The notes below the pieces were generated by a model. It searched no databases and was not told the DNA's origin. It saw only the letters and a list, made by a program, of their open reading frames with translations. The translations under genes were made by a program, and so were the position numbers. From NCBI GenBank assembly GCA_003278925.1, contig QCCN01000006.1, positions 42,081 to 106,080 on the forward strand: DNA of 64,000 nucleotides, written 5' to 3'. Shown here piece after piece: positions 30,798 to 42,477 of the stretch. This DNA comes from Prochlorococcus sp. AG-347-L17. Its GTDB lineage: Bacteria > Cyanobacteriota > Cyanobacteriia > PCC-6307 > Cyanobiaceae. Numbering within the stretch: the stretch's first letter is position 1; each line of letters starts with the position of its first letter.

Positions 30798-30849
30798 TAG
30801 TTCTGCTGATAATCTTTTTAAAGTAGTTTTATGAATTTACCTTAAAAGA

Positions 30850-31659
30850 ATGATTTGGCCTTTTAGACGAAAGTCAAAAAAAAGAATGGCTCGTGTAGTA
30901 ATTGATGAGCCTATTACAAGTTCAACAAGAGTTTCTGTCCTTAAAGCTCTTAAACAAATTGAGGATAGAGAATTTCCTGCTTTAATCGTGAGAATTGATT
31001 CACCAGGCGGTACCGTTGGGGACAGCCAAGAAATATATTCTGCTATTAAAAGACTAAAAGATAAAGGATGTAAAGTCATTGCTAGCTTTGGGAATATCTC
31101 AGCATCAGGAGGTGTTTACATTGGTGTTGCATCTGACAAAATAGTAGCTAATCCAGGAACAATTACAGGATCTATTGGTGTGATTATAAGAGGAAATAAT
31201 TTATCTAAATTATTAGATAAAGTTGGCATTAAATTCGAAACTGTCAAAAGTGGTGTATTTAAGGATATACTTTCTCCTGATAAGCCTTTAAGTGAGGAAG
31301 GGAGGAATTTGCTTCAAGGTCTTATTGATGAAAGCTACAAACAATTTACTGAAGCTGTTGCTGAGGGAAGAAATTTACCTGTTGAAGAAGTAAAAAAATT
31401 CTCCGATGGAAGGATTTTCACTGGTACTCAAGCGAAAGAATTAGGACTAGTTGATGAGGTTGGAGATGAATTTGTCGCGAGGGAACTAGCTGCAGAAATG
31501 GTGAATATTGATCCTAAAATTCAGCCCTTAACATTTGGGAAGAAAAAGAAAAAAATACTTGGACTAATTCCTGGAAGTAGAATGATTGAGAAAATTATTA
31601 ATAATATCTTTTTTGAATTTGACTCATCTAATAAAGTACTTTGGTTATACAAGCCTTAA
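30850..31659 (+). CDS. sppA: signal peptide peptidase SppA
   Basis: VRIDSPGGTVGDSQEIYSAIKRL...SASGGVYIGVASDKIVANPGTITGSIGVI. Confidence 0.93.
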   Translation: MIWPFRRKSKKRMARVVIDEPITSSTRVSVLKALKQIEDREFPALIVRIDSPGGTVGDSQEIYSAIKRLKDKGCKVIASFGNISASGGVYIGVASDKIVANPGTITGSIGVIIRGNNLSKLLDKVGIKFETVKSGVFKDILSPDKPLSEEGRNLLQGLIDESYKQFTEAVAEGRNLPVEEVKKFSDGRIFTGTQAKELGLVDEVGDEFVARELAAEMVNIDPKIQPLTFGKKKKKILGLIPGSRMIEKIINNIFFEFDSSNKVLWLYKP

Positions 31660-31665
31660 ATCGAT

Positions 31666-32049
31666 ATGTATAAAGAAATGAAAGATGATTATATAATTAC
31701 ATTTATTCGAGGTGCTACAACTGCATCTGGGAATTCCGTTAGGGAAATAGAAGTTGCTGTAGTGGAATTAATTGATGAATTAATTTCACGCAACAATTTG
31801 ATTAAGACGAATATATTATCTATTACATTCACAGCGACGAAAGATTTAAATGCATGCTTCCCAGCTTCAATTGCAAGGAAATTTAATGGACTTGATTCAG
31901 TTGCTTTTATAGACTGCCAACAAATGCACGTATGTAATGATGTTGATTTTTGTATAAGAATAATGGCTCAAGTTTTATTGCCCCCCAATTATGCAATAAA
32001 ACACCCTTATTTAAGAGGTGCGGCAAAATTAAGGATAGATAGATGTTAA
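31666..32049 (+). CDS. aroH: chorismate mutase AroH
   Basis: FIRGATTASGNSVREI...TATKDLNACFPASIAR...HPYLRGAAKLR. Confidence 0.93.
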   Translation: MYKEMKDDYIITFIRGATTASGNSVREIEVAVVELIDELISRNNLIKTNILSITFTATKDLNACFPASIARKFNGLDSVAFIDCQQMHVCNDVDFCIRIMAQVLLPPNYAIKHPYLRGAAKLRIDRC

Positions 32050-32121
32050 CCTTAGTGAAATGATTTTTTCCGCTTCAAGTCTGAAGAGCTCGAACAAAAC
32101 CTTTAAAATACCATCCCCTCA

Positions 32122-32700
32122 ATGTTAAAAATTACAAAGAAACTTACTTTAAATCTTAAAATTCTAAGATTTTTTATTTTTCCCACACTTTTAGTTTCAA
32201 CTCATTTTTTTAATAACATCCAAGATGCTAAAGCAGGGTTGGAATTTCAGTGGGATCAAGACTCTAGTTTTAGAAGATTAAAGTGGTTTCAAAAAGAAAA
32301 TAAAAGGAAATTTAGAAATACAATTTATTTTTTCTTGAAGCCATCTAATAGAACAACTGATCTTTTAAAGATCAATCTAGCAATCCCTAAAACCTTTAAA
32401 TCTACATTAAAAAACGAAAAAATTAATTTTTGCAAAGTAAGAATAGGTGGTTTTGAAAATAGAACAAAATGTTTAGAAGATATTCCAGCTGATATCGAAA
32501 TCAATACTGATGAATCAGGATTACGGTCACTAGATATTTACCCTTACAGCCCAATTCCCTCTAATAAAGAAAGTTATGCAATTGTCTTAAAAGTCTTTAA
32601 TCCAAAAAAATCAGGTTTATATCAATTTCATTCATATGGGCAACCTAAAGGAAAATCATTTTCAAGTTATTTAGGTAGCTGGACTATAGTGATCGATTAA
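32122..32700 (+). CDS. DUF2808-like secreted protein
   Basis: Hydrophobic N-terminus; LEFQWDQDSSFRRLKWFQ...NRTTDLLKINLAIPKTF. Confidence 0.75.
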   Translation: MLKITKKLTLNLKILRFFIFPTLLVSTHFFNNIQDAKAGLEFQWDQDSSFRRLKWFQKENKRKFRNTIYFFLKPSNRTTDLLKINLAIPKTFKSTLKNEKINFCKVRIGGFENRTKCLEDIPADIEINTDESGLRSLDIYPYSPIPSNKESYAIVLKVFNPKKSGLYQFHSYGQPKGKSFSSYLGSWTIVID

Positions 32701-32730
32701 ATGATAGATTAAATATGGATAATTAAACAA

Positions 32731-32868
32731 ATGACTAAAAGAACTTTTGGCGGAACCTCAAGAAAAAGAAAACGTGTATCTGGTTTTAGAGTAAGAATGC
32801 GTTCTCATACAGGTAGAAGAGTTATTAAAAGTAGAAGACAAAAAGGTAGAGAGAGAATAGCTGTATAA
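32731..32868 (+). CDS. rpmH: 50S ribosomal protein L34 (not in the ORF track)
   Basis: Own translation [45 protein letters not shown]. Confidence 0.97.
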
Positions 32869-32880
32869 TTTCAAATTCAA

Positions 32881-33267
32881 ATGGCCTTACCTAAGGAGAT
32901 GCGTTTAAAAGGTCATAGGACCTTTAGTTATATTCATAAAAATTCCACAACATATCATGGAAAATTAATGACATTTAAAATTGCAAGATCAAATCCAGAA
33001 ATACTCTTAACCCATAAATCCACAAATACCTCAAATAATTTTAGGGTCGCAATTGCTATTAGCAAAAAAGTTTCAAAAAAAGCTGTCGAAAGAAATAAAT
33101 TAAGAAGAATTCTGCAAGAGTGGTTATTAACAAATATGCAAAAAATTAATACCCACAAACCTTATTGGTTACTTGTTAACCTTAAATTTGGGGATTTCTG
33201 CAATAATAAAAGTACCCTTTTGGAGGAATTTCAAAACTTAATGTTCAAATCTCGCCTTATCAAATGA
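32881..33267 (+). CDS. rnpA: ribonuclease P protein component
   Basis: Follows rpmH; RVAIAISKKVSKKAVERNKLRRILQEW. Confidence 0.95.
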   Translation: MALPKEMRLKGHRTFSYIHKNSTTYHGKLMTFKIARSNPEILLTHKSTNTSNNFRVAIAISKKVSKKAVERNKLRRILQEWLLTNMQKINTHKPYWLLVNLKFGDFCNNKSTLLEEFQNLMFKSRLIK

Positions 33268-33677
33268 TTAACATAAATGAAGAAACCTTCTATGAGGGTG
33301 GTCCTGCCAAAAGTGATTTAATAATAAATCTTCTAGCAGGAATAACTATCCTTGGATTGCCATTTACCTTTGCAGCAATAGTTAGAGCATTGTGGTTGAG
33401 GTATAAAATTACAAACAAAAGAATTACCATAGATGGTGGGTGGTTTGGTAAAAGCAAAACACAAGTATCATTAAGTAACATTGAAGAAATAAGATCTATT
33501 CCAAGAGGATTCGGATCATATGGCGATATGGTTCTTATCCTTAATGATGGATCAAAGGTTGAAATGAAATCATTACCTCTATTCAGAGAAAAACAAAAAT
33601 TTATTGAAGAAAACATAAATAAAAGATCACAAATGCCTAATCTCAACGAGGTACAAGGTTTTGCTACTAAATCCTAA
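33264..33677 (+). CDS. PH-domain (YdbS-like) membrane protein
   Basis: Two TMs then RYKITNKRITIDGGWFGKSKTQVSLSNIEEIRS. Confidence 0.8.
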   Translation: MININEETFYEGGPAKSDLIINLLAGITILGLPFTFAAIVRALWLRYKITNKRITIDGGWFGKSKTQVSLSNIEEIRSIPRGFGSYGDMVLILNDGSKVEMKSLPLFREKQKFIEENINKRSQMPNLNEVQGFATKS

Positions 33678-33749
33678 ATAAAGTAATTACAAAAACCTTT
33701 TTTTCCTGTAAAATAAAATGTCTAATAAAATTACACTCTTTTTAATATC

Positions 33750-34892
33750 GTGATAGGGTTCATTTCTGAAAAACTACTTATCCCGATTCTAGATTTTTTC
33801 TACGGTTTAGTCCCTAGTTATGGTTTAGCGATTGTTGCATTGACAGTCGTAATTAGAATTGCACTTTTCCCACTAAGCGCTGGTTCCATTAGAAGCGCAA
33901 GGAGGATGAAGATTGCTCAACCAGTAATGCAAAAAAGGCAAGCAGAAATAAAATCTAAGTTTTCAGGTGATCCAAAGAAACAGCAAGAAGAACTCGGAAA
34001 ATTAATGAATGAGTTTGGAAGTCCCCTTGCTGGTTGTCTTCCTTTGATTGTACAAATGCCTGTGTTATTTGCATTGTTTGCAACCCTAAGAGGTTCTCCA
34101 TTCGCTGACGTCCCTTACAACATAAATCTCAAGGTAGTACCACAAGATCAAGTAGCAGCCATTGATCCAAAACCTTATAAATCCCCAAGACACTCTATAT
34201 TCATAACAGAAAAATCACATTTTCCTGTAGTAGCTACTATCTCCAATGGAACAAAATTAGGAACAGAAGAATCCATAAAAATAAATTTACAAACAACAAA
34301 TGGTAATAGCTATTCAGAAGTTTTATCTAAATACGACAATGGATCAAAATTTCTCCCCACTTGGAAAGTTTCTAAAGGATCCGAAAATATTAAAGTTTCC
34401 CAAGACGGTACAGTAACACCAATCAAACCCGGTGATGCAACAATTGAGGCCAAAATTCCTGGTCTAGCTGCTAAAAGTGGTTTTTTATTTATTAAAGCTC
34501 TTGGTCAAGTTGGCTTTTATGTAGATGGGGCAATTAATTGGGACATTGCTGCATTAGTAGGTGCCTTTGGATTAACCCTACTTCTCTCTCAAGTTTTATC
34601 AAGTCAGGGAATGCCTGCAAACCCACAGCAATCAACAGCAAACAAAATTACACCCGTTATGATTACCGGGATGTTTTTGTTCTTCCCACTCCCTGCAGGA
34701 GTCTTACTATACATGGTAGTTGCTAATATTTTCCAGGCATTTCAGACTTTTTTGCTTAATAAAGAAGCTCTTCCTGAGAATTTACAGAAAATTTTGGATC
34801 AACAATTATTGGCAAAAAATGAAGTAATAACAACTTCAGCTTCAACCATCTCAGAAAAAAGATTACCTTTCGAACCTAACAGTAAAAAATAG
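33750..34892 (+). CDS. yidC: membrane insertase YidC/Oxa1
   Basis: [48 protein letters not shown] start. Confidence 0.95.
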   Translation: MIGFISEKLLIPILDFFYGLVPSYGLAIVALTVVIRIALFPLSAGSIRSARRMKIAQPVMQKRQAEIKSKFSGDPKKQQEELGKLMNEFGSPLAGCLPLIVQMPVLFALFATLRGSPFADVPYNINLKVVPQDQVAAIDPKPYKSPRHSIFITEKSHFPVVATISNGTKLGTEESIKINLQTTNGNSYSEVLSKYDNGSKFLPTWKVSKGSENIKVSQDGTVTPIKPGDATIEAKIPGLAAKSGFLFIKALGQVGFYVDGAINWDIAALVGAFGLTLLLSQVLSSQGMPANPQQSTANKITPVMITGMFLFFPLPAGVLLYMVVANIFQAFQTFLLNKEALPENLQKILDQQLLAKNEVITTSASTISEKRLPFEPNSKK

Positions 34893-34907
34893 TCCGAATC
34901 TTAAATA

Positions 34908-36374
34908 ATGAATTCTTGGTGTAGAAATTTAGAATTACTCATAAAATCAAGAACCTCATTAATTTGGATCAGGACTAAAGAAGAGGAAAGATTAGAAAAA
35001 TTAGTAAATTTCTCATGTGAAAGATTAAATATAAAAAGATGCGTTTACTGGGATTGTGTTAGCGGTATAAAAGGATTAATAAATGAAGAAGGTAAATTTT
35101 CTAACAATCCTTTAGGAGTACTTAATTGGCTTAAAGAACAAAGTTCTGAAGTTTCAACAGTTTTATTAGTTAAAGATTTTCATAAATTTTATGATGATCC
35201 ATCTATCAATAGAACTATTAAAGAACTTTCTTCAGCGCTTAAAAAAACTACTCATAATTTAATTATTAGTTCTCATTTATTTCCAGCATCAGAAGATTTG
35301 GATGAATTAATGACAATTGTAAATTTACCTTTACCTGATCAAAAAGAATTGAAAAATTTAATAAAAAAAATTGCTATAAATACCAATTCAAATCTTCAGG
35401 AACAAGACTTAAACGAACTTTCTATAGCTTCAAGTGGGCTCACCGAAATAAAAGTAAAGCAAGTCACTGCAAAGGCACTTGCTCAAAGAGGAAAAATAAG
35501 TAAAGAAGATATTAAAGATATTCTTGAAGAAAAAAAACAAGTGATCGCCAGAAGTGAAATTTTAGAATTTTTCGAAGCCAAATCAAGTCAAGATGATATT
35601 GGTGGTTTAAATGTTTTAAAAATTTGGCTTAAACAAAGATATAGGGCCTTTTCTAAAGAAGCTCGAGACTATGGATTACCTATTCCCAAGGGAGTCCTAC
35701 TCGTTGGAGCTCAAGGTACAGGGAAATCGCTCACAGCAAAATCAATTTCTAAGAGTTGGTCAATGCCGCTGCTTAAGTTAGATGTTGGAAGACTATTTTC
35801 TAGTCTTGTTGGTTCAAGCGAGGCAAGAACAAGAGAAACAATATTGAGAGCTGAGGCTATGTCTCCTTGTATTCTTTGGATCGATGAAATTGATAAGGGC
35901 TTTGGTGGCGATGCTAGAAGTGATGGAGGAACAAGTCAAAGGGTTTTGGCAAGTTTGCTAACTTGGATGGCTGAAAAAGAATCAGCCGTATTTGTCATAG
36001 CTACCGCTAATGCTATAGATAAGCTTCCTGCTGAATTATTGAGGAAAGGTAGGTTTGATGAGATATTTTTTCTTGATTTACCAAATTCTGAAGAAAGATT
36101 AAGTATTCTGGATTTGCACTTAAAAAAAAGAAGACCAAGTTACAGTTTTCCTCTTTCCACTATAATCGATAGAACTGATGGATTCTCAGGTGCAGAGCTT
36201 GAACAAGCAGTAATAGAGGGGATGCATATTTCATTCTCTGAAAATAGAGAACTTATGGAGAAAGATTTAATAAAGGCGGTTTCTGAATTAGTTCCGTTAT
36301 CCAGAACAGCTAAGGAGCAAATTAATTTACTAAAAGAATGGTCATCTACAGGACGGGCTCGATCTGCTTCGTAG
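34908..36374 (+). CDS. AAA+ ATPase, Ycf46-like
   Basis: GVLLVGAQGTGKSLTAKSIS Walker A; CILWIDEIDKGF Walker B; N-terminal Ycf46-type domain. Confidence 0.9.
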   Translation: MNSWCRNLELLIKSRTSLIWIRTKEEERLEKLVNFSCERLNIKRCVYWDCVSGIKGLINEEGKFSNNPLGVLNWLKEQSSEVSTVLLVKDFHKFYDDPSINRTIKELSSALKKTTHNLIISSHLFPASEDLDELMTIVNLPLPDQKELKNLIKKIAINTNSNLQEQDLNELSIASSGLTEIKVKQVTAKALAQRGKISKEDIKDILEEKKQVIARSEILEFFEAKSSQDDIGGLNVLKIWLKQRYRAFSKEARDYGLPIPKGVLLVGAQGTGKSLTAKSISKSWSMPLLKLDVGRLFSSLVGSSEARTRETILRAEAMSPCILWIDEIDKGFGGDARSDGGTSQRVLASLLTWMAEKESAVFVIATANAIDKLPAELLRKGRFDEIFFLDLPNSEERLSILDLHLKKRRPSYSFPLSTIIDRTDGFSGAELEQAVIEGMHISFSENRELMEKDLIKAVSELVPLSRTAKEQINLLKEWSSTGRARSAS

Positions 36375-36498
36375 CAAAAAAAATTCTATTTAAAAATACT
36401 CCATAAGTTAGGAATCATTAATTTAGTTAATTTTTAGTCAAAAATCCCTAATAATGAATTTAGATTAATTATTTTAATTAAGGTATAAAAAAAAATTT

Positions 36499-37776
36499 GT
36501 GTTAGATCAAAAATTAATAAGAGAAAATCCAACTTCAGTTGAAGAAAGTTTATCCCTAAGAGGAAAAGTCTTTAATATTTCCCAAATACAAGAATTAACT
36601 CTTCAAAAAAAAGAAATTGATATAAAAATATCTAGTCTCCAATCTGAGAGCAAAAAGTTAAGTAAATTGATCGGTCATGAAGTCAGTAAATCTAAAAACA
36701 ATGATTCTACAGAAGTAAATAATTTAAAGAAAAAAGGAAATGCATACAGAACCAAAATTTCAGAATTTGAAGAAAAAAAAAGAACCTTAGAAAAAAATAT
36801 ACATAGTGAAATTTGTAATTTACCAAATTTACCTAGCAAAGATGCTCCTATTGGAAAAGATGAGAGTCAAAATGTACAAGTAAAAACTTGGGGAGATCCT
36901 TTAGAAACAGAAAATCTTAAATCTCACTGGGAAATAGGAGAAAGTCTTAATCTTTTTGACTCTGTTAAATCAACTAAAATTTCAAAAAGTCGTTTTATTA
37001 CACTTATTGGTAATGGGGCCAGATTAGAAAGAGCACTAATAAATTTTATGCTCGACATGCATACTAAAAATGGTTATTTAGAGTTAATGCCTCCAGCTTT
37101 AGTAAATTCAGAAAGTCTTACAGGATCTGGTCAATTACCTAAGTTTTCAAATGAAAGTTTTAAGTGTTCTAATGACGACCTTTGGCTTTCTCCCACAGCT
37201 GAAGTTCCACTAACTGCTTTTCATAGAAATGATATTATTGACCCTAAGCAATTACCCCTTAAGTATGTTGCATATAGCCCATGTTTTAGGAGGGAGGCTG
37301 GAAGTTATGGAAGGGATACTAAGGGTTTAATAAGACTTCATCAATTTAATAAAGTTGAACTATATTGGTTTTGTGATCCAAGTAAATCTACTGAAGCTCA
37401 TAAAAAGATCACGTCAGATGCAGAAAGCATCTTAAAAAAGCTCAATCTACCTTATAGACTAGTTGATATTTGTACTGGAGATTTAGGTTTTTCTTCAAGC
37501 AGAACTTTTGATCTTGAAGTCTGGCTACCAAGTAGTAAATGTTATAGAGAAATTTCTAGTTGTAGCAATTGTTTAGACTTTCAAGCTCGCAGATCATCAA
37601 TAAGAGCAAAAATTGATAAAAAGAATACATATCTGCATACCTTAAATGGTAGTGGGCTTGCAATCGGAAGAACGATGGCTGCCATTCTTGAGAATGGCCA
37701 ACAAACTGATGGGAGCGTAAAAATTCCAGATGCTCTAGTTCCATATTTTGGATCAAATTTTTTAAAAACTTCCTAA
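36499..37776 (+). CDS. serS: seryl-tRNA synthetase
   Basis: N-terminal coiled coil; [35 protein letters not shown] start. Confidence 0.97.
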   Translation: MLDQKLIRENPTSVEESLSLRGKVFNISQIQELTLQKKEIDIKISSLQSESKKLSKLIGHEVSKSKNNDSTEVNNLKKKGNAYRTKISEFEEKKRTLEKNIHSEICNLPNLPSKDAPIGKDESQNVQVKTWGDPLETENLKSHWEIGESLNLFDSVKSTKISKSRFITLIGNGARLERALINFMLDMHTKNGYLELMPPALVNSESLTGSGQLPKFSNESFKCSNDDLWLSPTAEVPLTAFHRNDIIDPKQLPLKYVAYSPCFRREAGSYGRDTKGLIRLHQFNKVELYWFCDPSKSTEAHKKITSDAESILKKLNLPYRLVDICTGDLGFSSSRTFDLEVWLPSSKCYREISSCSNCLDFQARRSSIRAKIDKKNTYLHTLNGSGLAIGRTMAAILENGQQTDGSVKIPDALVPYFGSNFLKTS

Positions 37777-37785
37777 TATAATTAA

Positions 37786-38865
37786 ATGAATGTATTAACC
37801 TCAATAACAGTTCTTGGATTTCTTATTTTTTTTCATGAGATGGGGCATTTCCTTGCAGCAATTTTGCAAGGTATCTATGTTGATGGATTTTCAATTGGTT
37901 TTGGGCCATCAATAATTCAGAAAAGATATAAAAATATTACTTATTCTCTTAGAGCTTTTCCCTTAGGGGGCTTTGTTTCCTTTCCTGATGAAGAAATTAA
38001 TAATATTGACCCCAAAGATCCAAATCTTTTAAAAAATAGGCCTGTTATTCAAAGAGTAATTGTTATTTCGGCTGGGGTATTAGCCAACTTAATTCTTGCC
38101 TACACGATCTTAATCGTAAATGTAACTACAATTGGGATTCCATTTGATCCGGAGCCTGGTATCTTGGTTTTGGCTACTCAACCGGAAAAGGCTGCTTCTC
38201 TTGCTGGATTACAAGCTGGGGATAAAATTTTAAAAATCGAAAGCAGTACTTTAGGAGTTGGCGATCAAGCAGTTTCTGCTTTAGTAAAAGAGATTCAAAA
38301 TTCATCAGATAATCCAATTTCAATAACAATTGATAGAGATGGAGTTCTGAAATATTTAACTTTAGTACCAAAAAATATAGATGGCAAGGGTACAATAGGT
38401 GCTCAATTGCAACCTAATATAAAAAAAGAAACAAAAAAGACAAAAAACATATTCGAACTTTTTAATTACACCAATAATGAATTTTCAACTCTTTTGGTAA
38501 AAACAATACAAGGTTATCGAGGATTAATAACAAATTTTTCCTCAACAGCTCAGCAATTAAGTGGGCCTGTGAAAATCGTTGAAATTGGTGCCCAACTATC
38601 ACAACAAGGTGGTACCGGGATATTATTATTCGCAGCATTAATTTCTATAAATTTGGCAGTTCTCAATTCTTTGCCTTTACCACTATTAGATGGAGGACAG
38701 CTTGTTTTCACTTTGATTGAAGGGTTTAGGGGAAAGCCCGTACCAGTTAAAGTACAAATGGTTGTTACTCAATCCAGTTTTTTTCTTTTAGTAGGACTTA
38801 GTATTCTTCTTATAATAAGAGATACCAGTCAGCTTTTAATAGTACAAAAATTATTAAACCAATAA
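37786..38865 (+). CDS. rseP: site-2 protease RseP
   Basis: FFHEMGHFLAA (HExxH), PDZ domain, LNSLPLPLLDGGQL. Confidence 0.95.
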   Translation: MNVLTSITVLGFLIFFHEMGHFLAAILQGIYVDGFSIGFGPSIIQKRYKNITYSLRAFPLGGFVSFPDEEINNIDPKDPNLLKNRPVIQRVIVISAGVLANLILAYTILIVNVTTIGIPFDPEPGILVLATQPEKAASLAGLQAGDKILKIESSTLGVGDQAVSALVKEIQNSSDNPISITIDRDGVLKYLTLVPKNIDGKGTIGAQLQPNIKKETKKTKNIFELFNYTNNEFSTLLVKTIQGYRGLITNFSSTAQQLSGPVKIVEIGAQLSQQGGTGILLFAALISINLAVLNSLPLPLLDGGQLVFTLIEGFRGKPVPVKVQMVVTQSSFFLLVGLSILLIIRDTSQLLIVQKLLNQ

Positions 38866-38927
38866 ATAAATTTTAAAAATTGTTAGCCAAGCTGTTAAAA
38901 TAAATTTTAGTTTACAATTTCTAATAA

Positions 38928-39230
38928 ATGGCAAAAAAGTCCATGATTGCAAGAGAGGTCAAACGCAAAAAGCTTGTAAATAAATATGCTGCAAAAAGAA
39001 AATCACTATTAGATGAATTCAATGCCGCAAAAGATCCTATGCAAAGGCTAGAAATACATAGAAAGATTCAGGGTTTACCTAGAAACTCAGCTCCTAATAG
39101 AGTAAGAAATAGATGTTGGGCAACTGGTAAACCTAGAGGTGTTTATAGAGACTTTGGTCTTTGTAGGAATCAGTTGAGACAAAGAGCTCATAATGGTGAG
39201 CTTCCTGGAGTAGTTAAATCAAGTTGGTAG
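38928..39230 (+). CDS. rpsN: 30S ribosomal protein S14
   Basis: [16 protein letters not shown]...[26 protein letters not shown]. Confidence 0.97.
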   Translation: MAKKSMIAREVKRKKLVNKYAAKRKSLLDEFNAAKDPMQRLEIHRKIQGLPRNSAPNRVRNRCWATGKPRGVYRDFGLCRNQLRQRAHNGELPGVVKSSW

Positions 39231-39402
39231 TGACTCTAGATTTTTCTTAGTACTTTATTTTCTACACTAAATTCAATATCAAAGAAATTAAAATTCATTT
39301 TTAGAACAATTTTAAGAATTTTTATAGCTTATCTAAATAATTTACTCAATATGTCCCTATAAAATGTAAGAATAAATTATGTATAGATTTATAATTTAAA
39401 AA

Positions 39403-41568
39403 GTGGAAGGACAAAATAAGTCGATCACGTTTGACGGACGAGAGATACGACTAACGACAGGACTATATGCTCCTCAAGCAAATGGGTCAGTAATGATTGA
39501 GTGCGGTGACACCTCTCTATTAGTTACAGCAACAAAAACAACAAAAAAAGATGCTTCAGATTTTCTACCTCTAATATGCGACTATGAGGAGAAATTATAC
39601 GCTGCTGGAAGAATTCCTGGTGGTTTTATGAGAAGAGAAGGTCGCCCTCCAGAAAGAGCGACCTTAATTGCAAGATTAATTGACAGGCCAATGAGGCCAC
39701 TTTTCCCCTCATGGATGAGAGACGAGATACAAATAGTTGCATCTTGCCTTTCTTTAGATGAGAGGGTTCCAGCAGATGTTTTGGCTGTTACTGGGGCTTC
39801 AATAGCTACTTTAATTGGAGAGATACCATTTTATGGGCCAATGGCTGCAGTTAGAGTTGGTCTTATTGGGGATGATTTCATTTTAAATCCAAGCTATAGA
39901 GAGATAGAGAAAGGAGATTTAGACATTGTTGTTGCAGGTTCACCTGACGGAATTGTCATGATTGAGGCAGGTGCCAACCAATTATCTGAACAAGATACTA
40001 TAGAAGCAATAGATTTTGGTTATGAAGCAGTTACTGAACTCATTAAATCTCAAGAAGATTTACTAAAAGATTTAGGCCTAAAACAGATTAAGCCATCTGA
40101 TCCTGAAGAAGACAAAACATTGCCCTCTTATCTAGAGAAAAACTGTACAAAACCAATTGAATTAATTTTAAAGAAATTTGATCTATCAAAAGAGGAGAGA
40201 GATCTTGAACTTGAAAAAATAAAAGTTGAGACTCAAGACAAAATTGAATCTTTGAAAGATGAAAACCAATTAAAAGTTTTATTATCAGAAAATGATAAGT
40301 TATTGAGCTCTGACTTTAAAAAACTAACAAAAAAATTAATGAGATACCAAATCATTAATGATGGGAAAAGAGTTGATGGACGCGATTTAGATGAAGTTAG
40401 AAAAATTTCGGCCTCTGCTGGAATCCTTCCAAAAAGGGTGCATGGCTCTGCGTTATTCCAAAGAGGTTTAACCCAAGTTCTATCAACAACCACATTGGGC
40501 ACGCCTAGTGATGCTCAGGAAATGGATGACCTGAATCCAAGCACTGAAAAAACCTATCTACATCACTACAATTTTCCTCCTTATTCAGTTGGAGAAACAA
40601 GGCCAATGAGAACTCCAGGTAGAAGGGAGATTGGCCATGGAGCATTAGCTGAGAGAGCAATAATTCCTGTATTGCCTGGGAAAGAAACATTCCCATATGT
40701 CCTAAGAGTAGTTAGCGAAGTTTTAAGTTCAAACGGATCAACCTCAATGGGGTCTGTATGTGGAAGCACGCTTTCATTATTAGATGCAGGGGTTCCTTTA
40801 AAAGCCCCTGTAAGTGGTACTGCTATGGGCTTAATTAAAGAAGGTAAAGAAGTACGAATTCTTACAGATATTCAGGGGATTGAAGACTTTCTTGGAGACA
40901 TGGACTTTAAAGTTGCTGGTACTGATAAGGGTATAACTGCTTTACAAATGGATATGAAAATAACAGGTTTACCAGTCTCTATTATTTCTGATGCAATTAA
41001 AAAAGCTCGTCCTGCAAGATTACATATTTTAGAAAAAATGCAAGCGGCAATTGATAAGCCTCAAGAATCCCTTTCTCCTCATGCTCCAAGACTCCTAAGC
41101 TTTAGAATTGATCCTGAGCTTATAGGAACAGTTATTGGACCCGGAGGAAGAACTATAAAAGGAATCACTGAAAGAACAAATACAAAAATAGATATAGAAG
41201 ATGGGGGCATTGTCACTATTGCTTCGCATGACGGAGCTGCTGCTGAGGAAGCTCAAAAGATTATAGAAGGATTAACACGCAAGGTTCATGAGGGTGAGAT
41301 CTTCTCTGGTGTTGTGACTAGAATAATACCTATTGGAGCTTTTGTAGAAATACTGCCTGGGAAAGAAGGTATGGTACACATCTCTCAACTATCTGAAGCA
41401 AGGGTTGAGAGAGTGGAAGATGTTGTTAGGCAGGGAGATGAAGTAACTGTCAGAGTAAGAGAAATTGATAGCAGAGGAAGAATTAATCTAACTCTAAGAG
41501 GTGTAGGACAAAATAATGGGATGTCTTATCCTGAACCAACCCCAACTCCAGTTGCACCGCTTAATTAA
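39403..41568 (+). CDS. pnp: polyribonucleotide nucleotidyltransferase
   Basis: Two RNase PH domains, KH domain ([14 protein letters not shown]), S1 domain; GTG start. Confidence 0.97.
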   Translation: MEGQNKSITFDGREIRLTTGLYAPQANGSVMIECGDTSLLVTATKTTKKDASDFLPLICDYEEKLYAAGRIPGGFMRREGRPPERATLIARLIDRPMRPLFPSWMRDEIQIVASCLSLDERVPADVLAVTGASIATLIGEIPFYGPMAAVRVGLIGDDFILNPSYREIEKGDLDIVVAGSPDGIVMIEAGANQLSEQDTIEAIDFGYEAVTELIKSQEDLLKDLGLKQIKPSDPEEDKTLPSYLEKNCTKPIELILKKFDLSKEERDLELEKIKVETQDKIESLKDENQLKVLLSENDKLLSSDFKKLTKKLMRYQIINDGKRVDGRDLDEVRKISASAGILPKRVHGSALFQRGLTQVLSTTTLGTPSDAQEMDDLNPSTEKTYLHHYNFPPYSVGETRPMRTPGRREIGHGALAERAIIPVLPGKETFPYVLRVVSEVLSSNGSTSMGSVCGSTLSLLDAGVPLKAPVSGTAMGLIKEGKEVRILTDIQGIEDFLGDMDFKVAGTDKGITALQMDMKITGLPVSIISDAIKKARPARLHILEKMQAAIDKPQESLSPHAPRLLSFRIDPELIGTVIGPGGRTIKGITERTNTKIDIEDGGIVTIASHDGAAAEEAQKIIEGLTRKVHEGEIFSGVVTRIIPIGAFVEILPGKEGMVHISQLSEARVERVEDVVRQGDEVTVRVREIDSRGRINLTLRGVGQNNGMSYPEPTPTPVAPLN

Positions 41569-41571
41569 AGA

Positions 41572-42474
41572 CTAGAAAGGATAAATTTCGTTCTTCTCAA
41601 TAATTTTCTTTATTTCGCAACAAATATTACCGTGAGTTTTTCTATTATTTGTTGCGACTATAATCCCTCCTTGATTAAAATTATTTTTCCCATAAGATAA
41701 TTCTTGATTATCTAAATTTGTAATTGCTCCACCAGCTGCTTTCAGAATAGATTCTGGAGCAGCAAAATCCCAATCTTTAGGTGAGCTTTTCCCTGGCAAA
41801 CTAAGACAGATATAAATATCACTCTCCCCTCTTATAATTGAGGCTATTTTGCAACCAATGCTTCCCATAATTTCGACTTTGCAAAAATTTATTTTCTTAA
41901 TTAAATTTCCCAAAACATCATTTACATGATTTTTACTTGTTACTAAAGTCATTTCTCGAAGATTCTTATTTTTTAAGAGAATTGGTTTTTGTTTTGATCC
42001 ATCTCTTTTTTCACACCATGTTTTTTTTCCATCTGTAATCCAAAATTGATTCTTATTTGGTAATAAGACAAAACCTATATAAGGTTTACCTTTAAAGTTC
42101 AATGCCAAATGCATTGCATAATTACCTGTTCCTTGAATAAAGTCCTTCGTTCCATCAAGTGGATCAAGAACCCATATCCAATCATTCTTACTATCAAAAT
42201 TTTCTAAAGAATTTTTTACATTTTCCTCACTCAAAATATCCCAATTAATATTTTTATATTTTTCATTAATTCCCTTAATAATCAATTCATTAACTTTTAG
42301 ATCCGCCAAAGTTACAGGATCATCTTCATTATTATTTTTGAGTATTCTTCTTTTATCATCTGAATCTTCTAACAAATTTGAGTAATAAAGCAAAACATCT
42401 GCTGCTTGCCAGCTGATAATTCTTATATCATCGATAAGATGATTAATATCTACACCAAAAGGTAATCCAATCAT
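41572..42474 (-). CDS. cysQ: 3'(2'),5'-bisphosphate nucleotidase (inositol monophosphatase family)
   Basis: WVLDPLDGTKDFIQGTGNYAMHLAL; DWDFAAPESILKAAGG. Confidence 0.92.
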   Translation of the reverse strand: MIGLPFGVDINHLIDDIRIISWQAADVLLYYSNLLEDSDDKRRILKNNNEDDPVTLADLKVNELIIKGINEKYKNINWDILSEENVKNSLENFDSKNDWIWVLDPLDGTKDFIQGTGNYAMHLALNFKGKPYIGFVLLPNKNQFWITDGKKTWCEKRDGSKQKPILLKNKNLREMTLVTSKNHVNDVLGNLIKKINFCKVEIMGSIGCKIASIIRGESDIYICLSLPGKSSPKDWDFAAPESILKAAGGAITNLDNQELSYGKNNFNQGGIIVATNNRKTHGNICCEIKKIIEKNEIYPF

Positions 42475-42477
42475 TAA

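Noticed and set aside
40233-40769. Minus-strand ORFs inside pnp
   Set aside because: Antisense to a conserved PNPase; no coding evidence.
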